From Streptomyces sp. CB02923 (lineage in GTDB: Bacteria; Actinomycetota; Actinomycetes; Streptomycetales; Streptomycetaceae), in contig NZ_LWKZ01000023.1 in assembly GCF_001905005.1 (NCBI RefSeq), positions 620,001 to 684,000 on the forward strand: 64,000 nt of DNA. The letters are read 5' to 3'. Below the pieces are notes generated by a model. It was not told the origin of the DNA. It did not search any database and saw nothing but the letters and a program-made list of their open reading frames with translations. This document shows, in pieces, positions 19,305 through 32,913 of the stretch. The position numbers were made by a program, and so were the translations under genes. Each line of letters starts with the position of its first letter. Within the stretch, counting starts at the first letter, position 1.

Positions 19305-21794
19305 TCAGACCACTTGGATGCCGATCAGACAGGTGTCGTCGTCGGTGTCGGACTTGCTGTGGGTCAGCAGGCGGTCGAGCCGGTGCTCCAGGGTGGGCGC
19401 GGGCGTCCGCGCGGTGGCGAGCAACTGCGCCAGGGAATCGTGGATGGCGGTGTCCCTCCGCTCGACCAGGCCGTCGGTGTACATCAGAAGGGTGTCGTCC
19501 GCCTCCAGCTGGAGCACGGCCTCCTCGTAGGCCGCTTCGGGGAGGGCGCCCAGGAGCAGCCCGCGGACCAGCGGCAGCCTGCTCGCCTCGTCGCCGCGGA
19601 CCAGCACCGGAGGCAGGTGGCCGGCTCTGGCCCAGCGCAGTATGCGGGTCCCGGGGTCGTACACGCCGCAGACGGCCGTGGCGGACACCTGGTCGGTGAG
19701 ATGGTGGGCCACGATGTTCAGCCAGGACAGTAGCTGGCCGGGGCCGGCGCCGGTGATGGCGAGACCGCGCAGGGCGTTGCGCAGGACCACCATGCCGGTG
19801 GCCGCCTCGATGCCGTGGCCCGCGATGTCACCGACGCAGAGCAGCACCCGCTGGGAGGGCAGGACGACGGCGTCGTACCAGTCGCCGCCCACCAGGGACT
19901 CGGTTTCCGCGGGCCGGTAGCGTACGGCTATCTGCAGGCCGGGGGCGTCGATGGGGCCGCGGCTCGGCGGCATGATGGCCTGCTGGAGCTGGAGCGCGAG
20001 ACGGTTGCGCTCGGCCGACTCCTGTTCGGTGTGGGCGAGCTGGTCGCGGGTGGCGGCGAGCGCCACCTCCGTCCAGTGCTGGGAGGAGATGTCCTGGTAG
20101 GCGCCCCGGACGGTGAGAAGCCGGCCGTCGGAGTCGAGCACGGGCTCGGCGATCACCCGCATGTGCCGGGTGACGCCGTCGGGGCGCCGGAGGCGGAAAG
20201 CGGCCGAGGCGGAGCGCCGGTGGTGCAGTACGGCGCGCAGGAAGCGGCCGATGGCTATGCCGTCGTCCGGGTGCGCGTGGGCGGCCAGGTCGTGCAGGGA
20301 CACGGGGGCGCCGGTGGACGGCCGTCCGTACAGCGAGAAGAGCTGGCCGTTCCAGGTGATCTCGCCGGTCAGGAGGTTCTCCTCGAAGCCGCCGATCCGG
20401 CCGAGGCGCTGGGCGTGCTGCAGGAGACTGGCGAGCCGGGCGGTCTCGTCCTCGATACGCCAGATGAGCAGCACGCTGTTCCCGTGGCGGCTGACGCTGA
20501 TGTCGGCGACGGCGGCGAGCGGCACCTGGTCCACCAGGGCGGTCAGGGTCATCCGCTGGGCGCGGAACGGTTCTCCGGTGGCGTAGACGCGCTGGACCTT
20601 GTCGAAAAGTTCGCTCTGCTCGGCGGCCATCGGGTACGCCTCAAGCAGCAGCGCGCCGTTGACGAAGCTGCGGGGGCGGCCCGCCGGGTCCATGAAGCGC
20701 GCGTTGACGTGGTGGATCCGGAAGTCGCTCAGGTGGCCGTCGGCCGCGAGGTGAGGGGTGAGGACGAGCGCCGGGTCGTAGAGCCCGTCCGCCAGGTCCA
20801 CCAGCTCGGCCACGGCGGGAACGTGCCGGTCGGGGGGCGTGCCGTGGTCCTGTGACGCGGGAGTGTCTTCGAGGGCGTGGGCGCACAGCTGGGCCAGGGC
20901 CTCGATCTGACGCATGATCACCGGCGGCTGCCGGGGGAGCGGCTGGTGCCAGCAGATCTCCAGGACGCCGTGGATGCGGCCACCGGTACCGGCGGGGAGC
21001 GCCACCCGGCCGCCGTCGGGGTGGTGGGTGCGGCCGATCGAGGGGATGCCCGTCTCGGACAGGGAGGAGAACCGGACGGTGTCCCGTTCGGTCAGCGCCT
21101 GGCGGGCGACGGTGACCACGCCGGGCGGCACGTACCGCCAGCGCACCGCCTCGTCGGCGGGGAACCCCGCGTGCCCGGACAGGGTGAGGGAGGTGTCCGT
21201 GCCCGCGGACCAGATGGCGACGGCCGTGGCACCCAGCGGAGTCAGCGCGTGCTGGAGCAGCGAGTCGGCGACGGCCTGTGCGTCACCGGCGGCCAGGGCG
21301 GCGCTCTCGGCCGTCCGCAGACGTACCCCGACGGCCGGGTCCGGCACGGCGCGCTCGGCCTGGGTCCGCCGCAGAAAGGCACCGGCGATCTCCGTCACGC
21401 GGTCGCGGGCGGCCTGGTTGATGATGTCCACGGCCAGCTCCAGCTGGGAGACCGCGGCCTTCTCCGCGAGTTCGGCGAGCTGCCGGGTCGCCTGCGCCGG
21501 GCCGCAGTGGAGCCGCTCGATCATGATGCCCTTGGCGAGTTCGATCAGGGCACGGCCATCGGCTGCCGCGTGCGCCGCCTGGACTTCACTGCGCAGCCGT
21601 TCGACCGTGGCGGCCAGGCGGCCCACGGCGGACGTCCGGTCCGTTCGGTCGCGGGCCGGGGCGGCGTCCCGGCCCGGTGCGGTCTGCGCGGTCGGGGCGC
21701 TCGCGGGTACGGGTGGGACCTGGCCCCGCTCGGTCTCGGGCGTCGGCGACACGTCGTCCCCGGAGGGGGTTCCCACGTGCTCGGAAGTGCTCAT
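19305..21794 (-). CDS. ANTAR-GAF-PAS-PP2C (SpoIIE/RsbU-type) serine phosphatase
   Basis: An 829-aa regulatory phosphatase. After a Pro/Thr-rich leader there is an ANTAR-like helical domain (about 65-125, with the AKGIMIERLHC motif), a GAF-like sensor (about 155-300), one or two PAS folds (about 330-560) and a PP2C/SpoIIE domain (about 610-829, with GGDWYD, GDIAGHG, AGHLPP and YTDGLVE motifs holding the metal-binding Asp residues). Such proteins usually dephosphorylate anti-sigma-factor antagonists. An ANTAR domain typically binds RNA, so joining the two is notable. The gene lies 90 bp downstream of the HAMP kinase on the same strand, so the kinase and the phosphatase may form one pathway. Confidence 0.88.
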   Translation of the reverse strand: MSTSEHVGTPSGDDVSPTPETERGQVPPVPASAPTAQTAPGRDAAPARDRTDRTSAVGRLAATVERLRSEVQAAHAAADGRALIELAKGIMIERLHCGPAQATRQLAELAEKAAVSQLELAVDIINQAARDRVTEIAGAFLRRTQAERAVPDPAVGVRLRTAESAALAAGDAQAVADSLLQHALTPLGATAVAIWSAGTDTSLTLSGHAGFPADEAVRWRYVPPGVVTVARQALTERDTVRFSSLSETGIPSIGRTHHPDGGRVALPAGTGGRIHGVLEICWHQPLPRQPPVIMRQIEALAQLCAHALEDTPASQDHGTPPDRHVPAVAELVDLADGLYDPALVLTPHLAADGHLSDFRIHHVNARFMDPAGRPRSFVNGALLLEAYPMAAEQSELFDKVQRVYATGEPFRAQRMTLTALVDQVPLAAVADISVSRHGNSVLLIWRIEDETARLASLLQHAQRLGRIGGFEENLLTGEITWNGQLFSLYGRPSTGAPVSLHDLAAHAHPDDGIAIGRFLRAVLHHRRSASAAFRLRRPDGVTRHMRVIAEPVLDSDGRLLTVRGAYQDISSQHWTEVALAATRDQLAHTEQESAERNRLALQLQQAIMPPSRGPIDAPGLQIAVRYRPAETESLVGGDWYDAVVLPSQRVLLCVGDIAGHGIEAATGMVVLRNALRGLAITGAGPGQLLSWLNIVAHHLTDQVSATAVCGVYDPGTRILRWARAGHLPPVLVRGDEASRLPLVRGLLLGALPEAAYEEAVLQLEADDTLLMYTDGLVERRDTAIHDSLAQLLATARTPAPTLEHRLDRLLTHSKSDTDDDTCLIGIQVV

Positions 21795-21884
21795 GAAGTT
21801 GCCGATTCCTCGATGATGGGTGCGTCTCGATGCGATGGGTGCGTCGCGTGAGCAGAACGGGGAAGTGTCCGGCCGGGTACCCGC

Positions 21885-26462
<4,578 letters not shown>

Positions 26463-26693
26463 GCCGCAACCTCGTTCCACTTACCGGACCCCCTGCGCAG
26501 GGCACGACGGCGCTGTGGTTCTGGCCCGAAGGCGCGCACACCTGTGCCTCACGCCGACACCTCGTGACCTTGCCGCACGGCAAGTACTCGAAAGACTACC
26601 CTGCGGCGTCACTGCGGAAGACCTGACAACCTCACTTTTCGCGGTCCTTCCCGTTGCGCCGGAGATCCCGGACGCTCCCTGTCTCCGGCTGCC

Positions 26694-27644
26694 TCACCGG
26701 CTCCGGGAGGCGGCTACGGGCAGAGCGGACAGGCCGTCGTACGGGGCGCGCCGGCCGGGGTCCTCGGCGCGGTGGACCAGGTGGGCGATCAGCAGGGCGA
26801 GCCGGGGCCAGAGCGCGCGGGGGAGGCTGTGCCCCATGCCGTCGATGATGGCGAGCCCGGCGCCGGGAACGGCGGTGGCGGTGGCGCGCCCGCCGCTGAT
26901 GTCGATCAGTACGTCGTCGGTGCCGTGGATGACGAGTGCCGGAACGCGCAGCGCGCGGAGCTGCGCCGTGCGGTCGCCGGAAGCCGCGGCCGCGGCGAAC
27001 TGGCGCACCATGCCCGCGGGATCGTGGCCCCGCTCGTAAGCGCGTGCGGCCCGCTCCGCCACCGCGGCCTCGTCGAACGCGTACCCCGGAGACCCCACCG
27101 TCCGCAGGGCCCGGAGCTGCCAGGCGATGAAGCCCTCGCGGTCCGGTGGGGGCGCCCCCAGCGCGGCGAGCGCCGCGGGGTCGGAACGGCCCACCGAGAG
27201 GTCACCCGTGGTGGACATCAGCGACGTCAGCGACCGGGTGCGCGCGGGATGCTCGATGGCCATGGTCTGGGCGATCATCCCGCCCAGCGACGCCCCCACC
27301 AGATGGACACGGTCAAGGCCCAGCACATCGAGCAGGCCGATGATGTCGCCGGCCATGTCGGACAAGGTGTAGGACACCGGGGAGAAGGGGCCGTCCCCTA
27401 CCGTCCCCGGGCCGGGGACCGCGACGTCGGGGAAGTGCGACGACCGGCCGGTGTCCCGGTTGTCGAACCGGATCACCCGCAGGCCGTGTCCCACCAGTTC
27501 GGCACAGAACCCTTCGGGCCAGGCGATCATCTGCGCGCCGCCGCCCATCACCAGCACCACGGCAGGCGCCTGGTCCGCACCGAAACTCTCGTACGCCATC
27601 CGGATGCGCGACGGGCCGACCTGCGACGCCCGTTGCTCACCCAT
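26694..27644 (-). CDS. Alpha/beta-fold hydrolase
   Basis: A 316-aa alpha/beta hydrolase with the nucleophile elbow GASLGG (Ser about 128), an Asp in VIHGTDD and a His in GMGHSLPR, giving a complete triad. The oxyanion-hole region VLVMGGG and the [10 protein letters not shown] block resemble RdmC-like esterases and other Streptomyces hydrolases of unknown substrate. ATG 27644 is chosen because GAGGTGG lies upstream and the first conserved strand follows soon after. The frame stays open for 252 more codons upstream, but that part is antisense to the radical SAM gene region and is not similar to hydrolases. It stands alone, so the substrate cannot be named. Confidence 0.85.
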   Translation of the reverse strand: MGEQRASQVGPSRIRMAYESFGADQAPAVVLVMGGGAQMIAWPEGFCAELVGHGLRVIRFDNRDTGRSSHFPDVAVPGPGTVGDGPFSPVSYTLSDMAGDIIGLLDVLGLDRVHLVGASLGGMIAQTMAIEHPARTRSLTSLMSTTGDLSVGRSDPAALAALGAPPPDREGFIAWQLRALRTVGSPGYAFDEAAVAERAARAYERGHDPAGMVRQFAAAAASGDRTAQLRALRVPALVIHGTDDVLIDISGGRATATAVPGAGLAIIDGMGHSLPRALWPRLALLIAHLVHRAEDPGRRAPYDGLSALPVAASRSR

Positions 27645-27766
27645 CGCCGTACCACCTCTGCCGAAAGAAGCCGGTCGAGCGCCAACGTACCGCCGCTCCA
27701 GGCGTTCGCGAATCGAAAATTGCGGAATGGTTCGGCAATACACGGACGCGCGGGTGCGCGGCCTTC

Positions 27767-28972
27767 TCAACGGCCCGGTGCGCCTCCGTTCAACAGGTCC
27801 GCCAGTTCCCGCTGGTAGGGGAACGAGCCGGGTGCGTAGCCGCACCAGGGTTCCTCGGCGTACGGGTCGCCGGTGACGGCGTGAGCGCGGGAGCGTGACC
27901 CTCCGCAGACGCGCCGGAACTCGCACCGGCCGCACCGGCCGCCCAGCCGTTCGGCGTCGCGCAGGCCGGTGAACAGCTCCGACTCGCGGTAGATCACCGG
28001 CAGCGGGCGGGTGCGCACGTTGCCCGCCCCGAGGGGGAGGAAGCCGCTGGGATGCACGGTGCCGGTGTGGGACACGAAGACGAAGCCCCGGCCGGCGTTG
28101 ACGTCCAGGGGCGGTCGGCGGGCCCGGCGCCCGCCGGTGACCAGGCCCAGCTCTTCGGCGCGCTCGCGGAGCCGGCGGTACAGCGGTCCCAGCCGCAGCG
28201 CCTCGACGTGGTCCTCGCCCTTGGCGTCCAGTACCGCGCGTTGCAGGGCGACGCGGCGGAAGTGGTGGGCCTCGGTGGTCTTGGCGGGTACGGACAGCCC
28301 GACGTCGTGAACGAAGTTGAGGACGTCCTCGCACTCCCCGGGACCGAGCGCGGCCAGCTGCCTGCCGCGTCCGGTGGGCACGAGGAAGAACGCGCTCCAC
28401 AGCATGACTCCGTGCTCGCGGACCAGCGCCGCGATCTCCGGCAGGTCGTGCAGGTTGTGCCGGCTGACCGTGGTGTTGACCTGGACCTTCATGCCCAGAC
28501 TGCGGGCGGTGTGCCAGGCGTCCAGGGTCCAGCGGTAGACGCCGGGGACGCCGCGGAAGCCGTCGTGAAGTGCGGCGGTGGAGCCGTCCAGGCTCAGGGA
28601 CAGGCCCACCGCCCCCGCCTCCCGCACCGCCCGGAGGTTCCGCGCGGTCAGGGTGGGGGTGCCCGAGGGCGAGACGGCGACCCTTACCCCGGCCAGCGTG
28701 CCGTAAACGATCAGTTCCAGCAGATCGGGGCGCCGGAACGGGTCGCCACCGGTGATGACGAACAGGGGAGCGGGCCGCCCGAAGGCGGCGATCTGGTCGA
28801 TCAGGCCCTTGGCGGCCCGGGTGTCCAGCTCGCGGGGATCGCGGTCCGGGACCGCGGTGGCCCGGCAGTGCAGGCAGGCCAGGGGACAGGCGCGGGTCGA
28901 TTCCCAGATGACGATGAACGGCTTGTCCGCGGCATCCTGATGCTGCCGGCGGACCGGGCGGGCGCCGCTCAC
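27767..28972 (-). CDS. Radical SAM/SPASM-like protein, NirJ/AhbD-type (haem-modifying family relative)
   Basis: A 401-aa radical SAM enzyme. The CxxxCxxC cluster site is in RACPLACLHC (about residue 28), followed by the GGDPF glycine-rich motif. The C-terminal Cys-rich block CGRCEFRRVCGG and then GDPYAEEPWC is the pattern of NirJ and AhbD, which act on side chains of haem precursors. A role in haem or cofactor supply for the adjacent nitrate reductase is an inference. No strong ribosome site precedes the GTG at 28972. That GTG overlaps the stop of a 20-codon ORF with a good ribosome site, so translation is probably coupled. The gene is divergent from narG. Confidence 0.82.
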   Translation of the reverse strand: MSGARPVRRQHQDAADKPFIVIWESTRACPLACLHCRATAVPDRDPRELDTRAAKGLIDQIAAFGRPAPLFVITGGDPFRRPDLLELIVYGTLAGVRVAVSPSGTPTLTARNLRAVREAGAVGLSLSLDGSTAALHDGFRGVPGVYRWTLDAWHTARSLGMKVQVNTTVSRHNLHDLPEIAALVREHGVMLWSAFFLVPTGRGRQLAALGPGECEDVLNFVHDVGLSVPAKTTEAHHFRRVALQRAVLDAKGEDHVEALRLGPLYRRLRERAEELGLVTGGRRARRPPLDVNAGRGFVFVSHTGTVHPSGFLPLGAGNVRTRPLPVIYRESELFTGLRDAERLGGRCGRCEFRRVCGGSRSRAHAVTGDPYAEEPWCGYAPGSFPYQRELADLLNGGAPGR

Positions 28973-29031
28973 CGGGTGGTCGACGGAGACGGGGCGGGGC
29001 GGCCGGCCGCCCGCCGGGAGTGGTCGTACAT
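28969..29031 (-). CDS. 20-codon ORF coupled to the radical SAM gene (leader peptide or small peptide candidate)
   Basis: The ORF reads MYDHSRRAAGRPAPSPSTTR. A GGAGG ribosome site lies 8 bases before its ATG, much better than any site near the radical SAM start. Its TGA overlaps the GTG of the radical SAM gene (GTGA). Two readings fit: a leader whose translation opens the downstream start, or a short substrate peptide for the radical SAM enzyme. It has no Cys, but it has Tyr, His, Ser and Thr. An upstream in-frame ATG would give 31 codons but lacks a ribosome site. Confidence 0.5.
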   Translation of the reverse strand: MYDHSRRAAGRPAPSPSTTR

Positions 29032-29110
29032 GAGCGGTACCTCCGATGCGGTCACCCCCAGCATGCGGCTGACCAGGCACGCACCGCCGGGGGCTGCCGG
29101 CCCCGGCGCA

Positions 29111-29157
29111 GGGTCGTTGGTCCCGGATGGCCGAAAACAATCGGGGTCCTGTGGCCC
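29111..29157 (+). promoter_or_regulatory. Pair of DosR/DevR-like boxes upstream of narG
   Basis: GGGTCGTTGGTCCC (29111-29124) and GGGTCCTGTGGCCC (29144-29157) each fit the mycobacterial DosR core GGGACTTNNGNCCC at 9 of 11 fixed positions. They are 33 bp apart, about three helical turns, and end 60 bp before the narG start. A DevR-like regulator gene lies downstream in the same island. Confidence 0.45.
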
Positions 29158-29216
29158 TGCGCCGCGGGACGCTTCGCCCACCGAGACCCGTATGAGGGCG
29201 ATTTAAGTTCGGTTTC

Positions 29217-32200
29217 ATGGAGAACGAACAAGTCGGCGGCCCGACGCAGGCTGCCGGAGAACGCGGCTGGCCGCTGGCCGGCCGGCGGCTGCTCAACCGC
29301 CGCGAGGTGAGCGAGGACGGACGTGCCGTGTTCGGCACGGGGGACCCGCGGTGGGAGGGCTTCTACCGCGACCGCTGGTCCCACGACAAGGTCGTGCGCT
29401 CCACCCACGGCGTCAACTGCACCGGTTCCTGTTCCTGGATGGTCTACGTCAAGGACGGGATCATCACCTGGGAGCACCAGGCCACCGACTACCCGTCGAT
29501 CGGCGCCGACTGCCCCGAGTACGAGCCGCGGGGCTGCCCGCGCGGCGCGTCGTTCTCCTGGTACACCTACTCGCCCAGCCGCGTCCGCTACCCGTACGTC
29601 CGCGGCACGCTGCTGAAGATGTGGCGCGAGGCGCGCCACCGGCTCGGCGACCCGGTGGCGGCCTGGGCGGAGATCACCGGCGACCCGGCCAAGGCCCGTG
29701 CGTACAAGAAGGCCCGCGGCAAGGGCGGGCTGGTGCGCGCCGACTGGGACGAGGTGGCCGAACTGGTCGCCGCCGCCCACGTGCACACCGTCAAGACCCA
29801 CGGCCCCGACCGGGTGGCGGGGTTCTCGCCGATCCCCGCGATGTCGATGGCGTCCTTCGCCGCGGGGACGCGCTTCCTGTCGCTGATCGGCGGCACCCTG
29901 CTGTCCTTCTACGACTGGTACGCGGACCTGCCCGTCGCCTCGCCGCAGGTCTTCGGCGACCAGACGGACGTGCCGGAGGCCGCCGACTGGTGGAACGCCG
30001 GCTACCTGATCATGTGGGGGTCCAACATCCCCGTCACCCGGACCCCGGACGCCCACTTCCTGACCGAGACCCGCTACAACGGCACCAAGGTCGTCGCCGT
30101 CAGCCCGGACTACGCCGACAACGTCAAGCACGCCGACGAGTGGCTGGCCCCGCACCCGGGGACGGACGGGGCCCTGGCGATGGCGATGGGACACGTGATC
30201 CTGCGCGAGTTCCTCGTGGACCGCGCCACGCCCTACTTTGAAGACTACCTGCGCCGCTTCACCGACGCCCCGTTCCTGGTCACGCTGCGCGAGCGGGACG
30301 GCGACCTGGTGCCGGACCGCTTCCTGACCGCGGCCGACCTCGGCGACACGAGCGAGAACGCGCGCCACAAGACCGTCCTCCTCGACCGCGCCACCGGCCG
30401 GCCCGTCGTCCCCAACGGCTCGCTCGGCTTCCGCTGGGGCGAGGAGGGCAAGGGCCGCTGGAACCTTGAACTGGGCGACACCGAACCGGAACTGAGCCTG
30501 CTGGAGCGGGCCGGACACACGGCCACCGTGGCGCTGCCGCGCTTCGACGAGGGCCCCACCGAGGGCGGCGGGGTGATGGCGCGCGGCATCCCGGTCCGCC
30601 GGATCGGCGGACGGCAGGTGACCACCGTCTTCGACCTGATGCTGGCCCAGTACGGCGTGCGCCGCCCCGGGCTGCCCGGTACGTGGCCGTCCTCCTACGA
30701 GGACGCCTCCCAGCCGTACACCCCGGCCTGGCAGGAGACCATCACCTCGGTCCCCGCCGCGCAGGCGGCCCGTATCGCGCGGGAGTTCGCCCGCAACGCC
30801 GAGCGCACCGAGGGCCGCTCCATGATCGCCATGGGCGCCGGCACCAACCACTGGTTTCACTCCGACACCATCTACCGCGCCTTCCTGGCCCTGACCACCA
30901 TGACGGGCTGCCAGGGCGTCAACGGCGGCGGCTGGGCCCACTACGTCGGCCAGGAGAAGGTCCGCCCCGTCACCGGCCTGCAGCACCTCGCGTTCGCCTT
31001 CGACTGGCAGCGGCCCACCCGCCACATGGCCGGCACCTCCTACTGGTACCTGGCCACCGACCAGTGGCGCTACGACGCCTTCGGCCCGGACGAACTGGCC
31101 TCCCCGCTGGGCGAGGGCCGCTTCACGGGCCGCTCCACCGCCGACTGCCTGGCCCAGGCCGTCCGCATGGGCTGGACCCCCGGCCACCCCGGCTTCAACC
31201 GCAACCCGCTGGACCTGACCGACGAGGCGGCCGCCGCCGGCCGTCCCGTGGCCGAGCACATCGTCGAGGGCCTGACGTCCGGCGCGCTGCGCTTCGCCGC
31301 CGAGGACCCGGACGACCCCGCCAACTTCCCGCGCGTGCTGACCGTGTGGCGGGCCAACCTGCTGGGCTCCTCCGGCAAGGGCAACGAGTACTTCCTGCGC
31401 CACCTCCTGGGCACCGACGCGGCCGTCCGCTCCGAGGAGACACCGCCCGCGGGGCGGCCCCGGGACGTCGTCTGGCACGAGGAGGCCCCCGAGGGCAAGC
31501 TCGACCTCCTGGTCTCCATGGACTTCCGGATGACCTCCACCGGTCTGTTCTCCGACGTCGTGCTGCCGGCTGCCACCTGGTACGAGAAGGACGATCTGTC
31601 CAGCACCGACATGCACCCCTTCGTCCACGCCTTCACCCCGGCCATCGCACCGCCCTGGCAGGCACGGACCGACTACGACACCTTCCTGACCATCGCCGAC
31701 CGCTTCAGCGAACTGGCCGCGGAGCACCTCGGCACCCGCACCGACGTCCTGGCCGTGCCCCTCCAGCACGACACGCCCGACGAACTGGCCCAGCCCGGCG
31801 GCGTCGTCGCCGATTGGAAGGCCGGCGAGTGCGCGCCGGTCCCCGGACGCACCATGCCCAAGCTGGTGACCATCGAGCGGGACTACGCGGCGGTGGCGGA
31901 CAAGATGCGCGCCGTCGGGCCGCTCCTCGACCGGCTCGGGACCACCACGAAGGGCGTCACCGTCCACCCGGACCAGGAGTTGGAGCACCTGCGGCGGACC
32001 AACGGCGTACGGCGCGGCGGCGCGGCGGACGGGCGCCCGTCCCTGGCCACCGCGACGGACATGTGCGAGGCCATCCTCGCCCTGTCCGGCACCACCAACG
32101 GGCGGCTGGCCACCGAGGGCTTCAAGGCGCTGGAGGAACGTACCGGCACCGGGCTGGCGCACCTGGCCGCCGAGCGCGAGGCGGAGCGCATCACCTTCGC

Positions 32201-32912
32201 CGACACCCGCGTCCAGCCCCGCTCGGTGATCACGTCGTACGAGTGGTCCGGCAGCGAGACCGGCGGACGCCGCTACTCCCCGTTCGTCATCAACGTCGAG
32301 CACCGCAAACCCTGGCACACCCTCACCGGCCGCCAGCACTTCTTCGTCGACCACGACTGGATGACCGAGCTGGGCGAACAACTGCCGGTGTTCCGGCCCC
32401 CGCTGAACACCGCCCGGCACTACGGCGACGAGCACCTGGGCGAGGACGGCCGCGCCGAGGTGACGGTCCGCTACCTCACCCCGCACTCCAAGTGGTCCAT
32501 CCACTCCGAGTACCAGGACAACGCCTACATGCTCGCCCTGTCCCGCGGCGGGCCGGTGATCTGGATGAGCACCGCCGACGCCGGGAAGATCGGCGTCAAG
32601 GACAACGAGTGGATCGAGGCGTACAACCGCAACGGCGTCGTCGCGGCCCGCGCGGTGGTCACCCACCGGATGCCCGAGGGCACCGTGTACATGTACCACG
32701 CCAAGGACCGCACGGTGAACGTGCCGAAGACGGAGGTCAGCGGCAGGCGCGGCGGCATGCACAACTCCCTGACCCGGCTGCTGCTCAAGCCGTCGCACCT
32801 GGCCGGCGGCTACGCCCAGTTCACGTACGCCTTCAACTACTACGGCCCCACCGGCAACCAGCGCGACGAGGTCACCGTGCTGCGCCGCCGCGGCCAGGAC
32901 GTGGAGTACTGA
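29217..32912 (+). CDS. narG: Respiratory nitrate reductase alpha subunit
   Basis: The 1231-aa catalytic subunit of membrane-bound NarGHI, which reduces nitrate to nitrite with quinol electrons. It carries Mo-bisMGD and the FS0 4Fe-4S cluster. The FS0 ligands are in HGVNCTGSC and the later ADCPEY/GCPRG stretch; the Mo-ligand Asp lies in the PDYADN block. Length is as expected for the family. No Tat motif is visible at the N-terminus, which matches cytoplasmic bacterial NarG. No convincing ribosome site precedes ATG 29217. narH starts one base after the stop. A DosR-like box pair lies upstream, so low oxygen is the likely inducer. Confidence 0.97.
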   Translation: MENEQVGGPTQAAGERGWPLAGRRLLNRREVSEDGRAVFGTGDPRWEGFYRDRWSHDKVVRSTHGVNCTGSCSWMVYVKDGIITWEHQATDYPSIGADCPEYEPRGCPRGASFSWYTYSPSRVRYPYVRGTLLKMWREARHRLGDPVAAWAEITGDPAKARAYKKARGKGGLVRADWDEVAELVAAAHVHTVKTHGPDRVAGFSPIPAMSMASFAAGTRFLSLIGGTLLSFYDWYADLPVASPQVFGDQTDVPEAADWWNAGYLIMWGSNIPVTRTPDAHFLTETRYNGTKVVAVSPDYADNVKHADEWLAPHPGTDGALAMAMGHVILREFLVDRATPYFEDYLRRFTDAPFLVTLRERDGDLVPDRFLTAADLGDTSENARHKTVLLDRATGRPVVPNGSLGFRWGEEGKGRWNLELGDTEPELSLLERAGHTATVALPRFDEGPTEGGGVMARGIPVRRIGGRQVTTVFDLMLAQYGVRRPGLPGTWPSSYEDASQPYTPAWQETITSVPAAQAARIAREFARNAERTEGRSMIAMGAGTNHWFHSDTIYRAFLALTTMTGCQGVNGGGWAHYVGQEKVRPVTGLQHLAFAFDWQRPTRHMAGTSYWYLATDQWRYDAFGPDELASPLGEGRFTGRSTADCLAQAVRMGWTPGHPGFNRNPLDLTDEAAAAGRPVAEHIVEGLTSGALRFAAEDPDDPANFPRVLTVWRANLLGSSGKGNEYFLRHLLGTDAAVRSEETPPAGRPRDVVWHEEAPEGKLDLLVSMDFRMTSTGLFSDVVLPAATWYEKDDLSSTDMHPFVHAFTPAIAPPWQARTDYDTFLTIADRFSELAAEHLGTRTDVLAVPLQHDTPDELAQPGGVVADWKAGECAPVPGRTMPKLVTIERDYAAVADKMRAVGPLLDRLGTTTKGVTVHPDQELEHLRRTNGVRRGGAADGRPSLATATDMCEAILALSGTTNGRLATEGFKALEERTGTGLAHLAAEREAERITFADTRVQPRSVITSYEWSGSETGGRRYSPFVINVEHRKPWHTLTGRQHFFVDHDWMTELGEQLPVFRPPLNTARHYGDEHLGEDGRAEVTVRYLTPHSKWSIHSEYQDNAYMLALSRGGPVIWMSTADAGKIGVKDNEWIEAYNRNGVVAARAVVTHRMPEGTVYMYHAKDRTVNVPKTEVSGRRGGMHNSLTRLLLKPSHLAGGYAQFTYAFNYYGPTGNQRDEVTVLRRRGQDVEY

Positions 32913-32913
32913 C

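Noticed and set aside
27645-28400. 252-codon N-terminal extension of the alpha/beta hydrolase
   Set aside because: Arg/Pro-rich and overlapping the radical SAM gene in another frame. A ribosome site and the family start fit ATG 27644 instead.
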